Below, piece after piece: positions 4,983 to 5,080 of a DNA stretch of 5,080 bases. The notes beneath the pieces are model-generated. The model was not told where the DNA came from. It made no database searches and saw nothing but the letters and a program-made list of their open reading frames with translations. Location of the stretch: NCBI GenBank assembly GCA_002715545.1, contig PAZI01000049.1:9146-14225 (forward strand), given 5' to 3'. A program made the position numbers and the translations under genes. Numbering within the stretch: position 1 is the stretch's first letter; every line of letters begins with the position of its first letter. This stretch comes from Methanobacteriota archaeon. GTDB lineage: Archaea > Thermoplasmatota > Poseidoniia > Poseidoniales > SP79.

Positions 4983-5080
4983 GTTGAGTGCCAGTACACA
5001 GTTCGGGTGTAGCAAACGTCGTAGATGCGCTTCCACAGAGCGGCGTCGGGGACATCGTCGAAGAACGGGCCGTACTTTCG
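4979..5080 (-). CDS. C-terminal end of an unidentified protein, coupled to the acyl carrier gene
   Basis: Thirty-three codons before a TGA at 4981-4979 that overlaps the acyl carrier ATG. The translation (starting RKYGPFFDDVPDAALW and ending CYTRTVYWHST) looks like a true protein end: aromatic-rich, with a likely helix DAALWKRIYDVCYTR and acidic FFDDVPD. The gene continues beyond the window's right edge. I do not recognise the family. Because it is translationally coupled to a carrier protein it is a candidate acyl-transfer partner, but a structural protein is just as possible from 33 residues. Confidence 0.7.
   Translation of the reverse strand, partial: RKYGPFFDDVPDAALWKRIYDVCYTRTVYWHST

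Noticed and set aside
4983..5036. GTG start at 5036 for the acyl carrier protein
   Set aside because: It would overlap the upstream gene by 58 bases and has no ribosome binding site; ATG 4982 is coupled by ATGA and gives a normal length.
1..5080. tRNA, rRNA, CRISPR array or insertion sequence
   Set aside because: No cloverleaf, regularly spaced repeat array, or transposase with terminal inverted repeats was seen.

Overview
The window reads as part of a temperate phage or prophage of a proteobacterium. Gene spacing is tight, a tyrosine integrase lies at the left, and a late-type block of translationally coupled genes lies at the right. An alphaproteobacterial host is my best guess, from the moderately high GC and from the C-terminal domain of the glycine-rich protein, which resembles ones I associate with alphaproteobacterial phages. 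That host call is inference, and no sequence here fixes the host.

Left part, + strand (1-1812). The window opens in the last 69 residues of a tyrosine recombinase. Its stop codon overlaps the start of a 56-residue acidic protein. A 379-base non-coding stretch (382-760) follows. It holds a 20-base-period direct repeat, several TGCAC sites, an 11-bp hairpin with a short spacer and a perfect 8-bp dyad. This is the kind of DNA expected around a phage attachment and control region. Next comes a 251-residue winged-helix protein (start placed at 761), and then a 57-residue protein whose ribosome binding site can be closed in a hairpin. A strong intrinsic terminator at 1778-1812 ends this unit.

Right part, - strand, read from 5080 down to 1791. 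There are seven genes: the tail of an unknown protein, an acyl carrier protein, a 41-residue zinc ribbon, a 424-residue glycine-rich protein with a conserved-looking C-terminal domain, a cupin, a HExxH protein and a small lipoprotein. Three junctions are ATGA overlaps, one is a 17-base overlap, one gap is 4 bases and one is 27 bases, so this is almost certainly one operon. The lipoprotein gene ends inside the terminator shared with the convergent left unit.

How they may work together: the left unit looks like integration and control. The right unit looks like late virion genes (glycine-rich protein, HExxH protein) carrying an unusual cargo of an acyl carrier protein, a metal-binding cupin and a lipoprotein. 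The acyl carrier protein coupled to an unidentified upstream gene is the most promising candidate for something undescribed, such as phage-directed acyl transfer. That is a hypothesis, not something the sequence proves.
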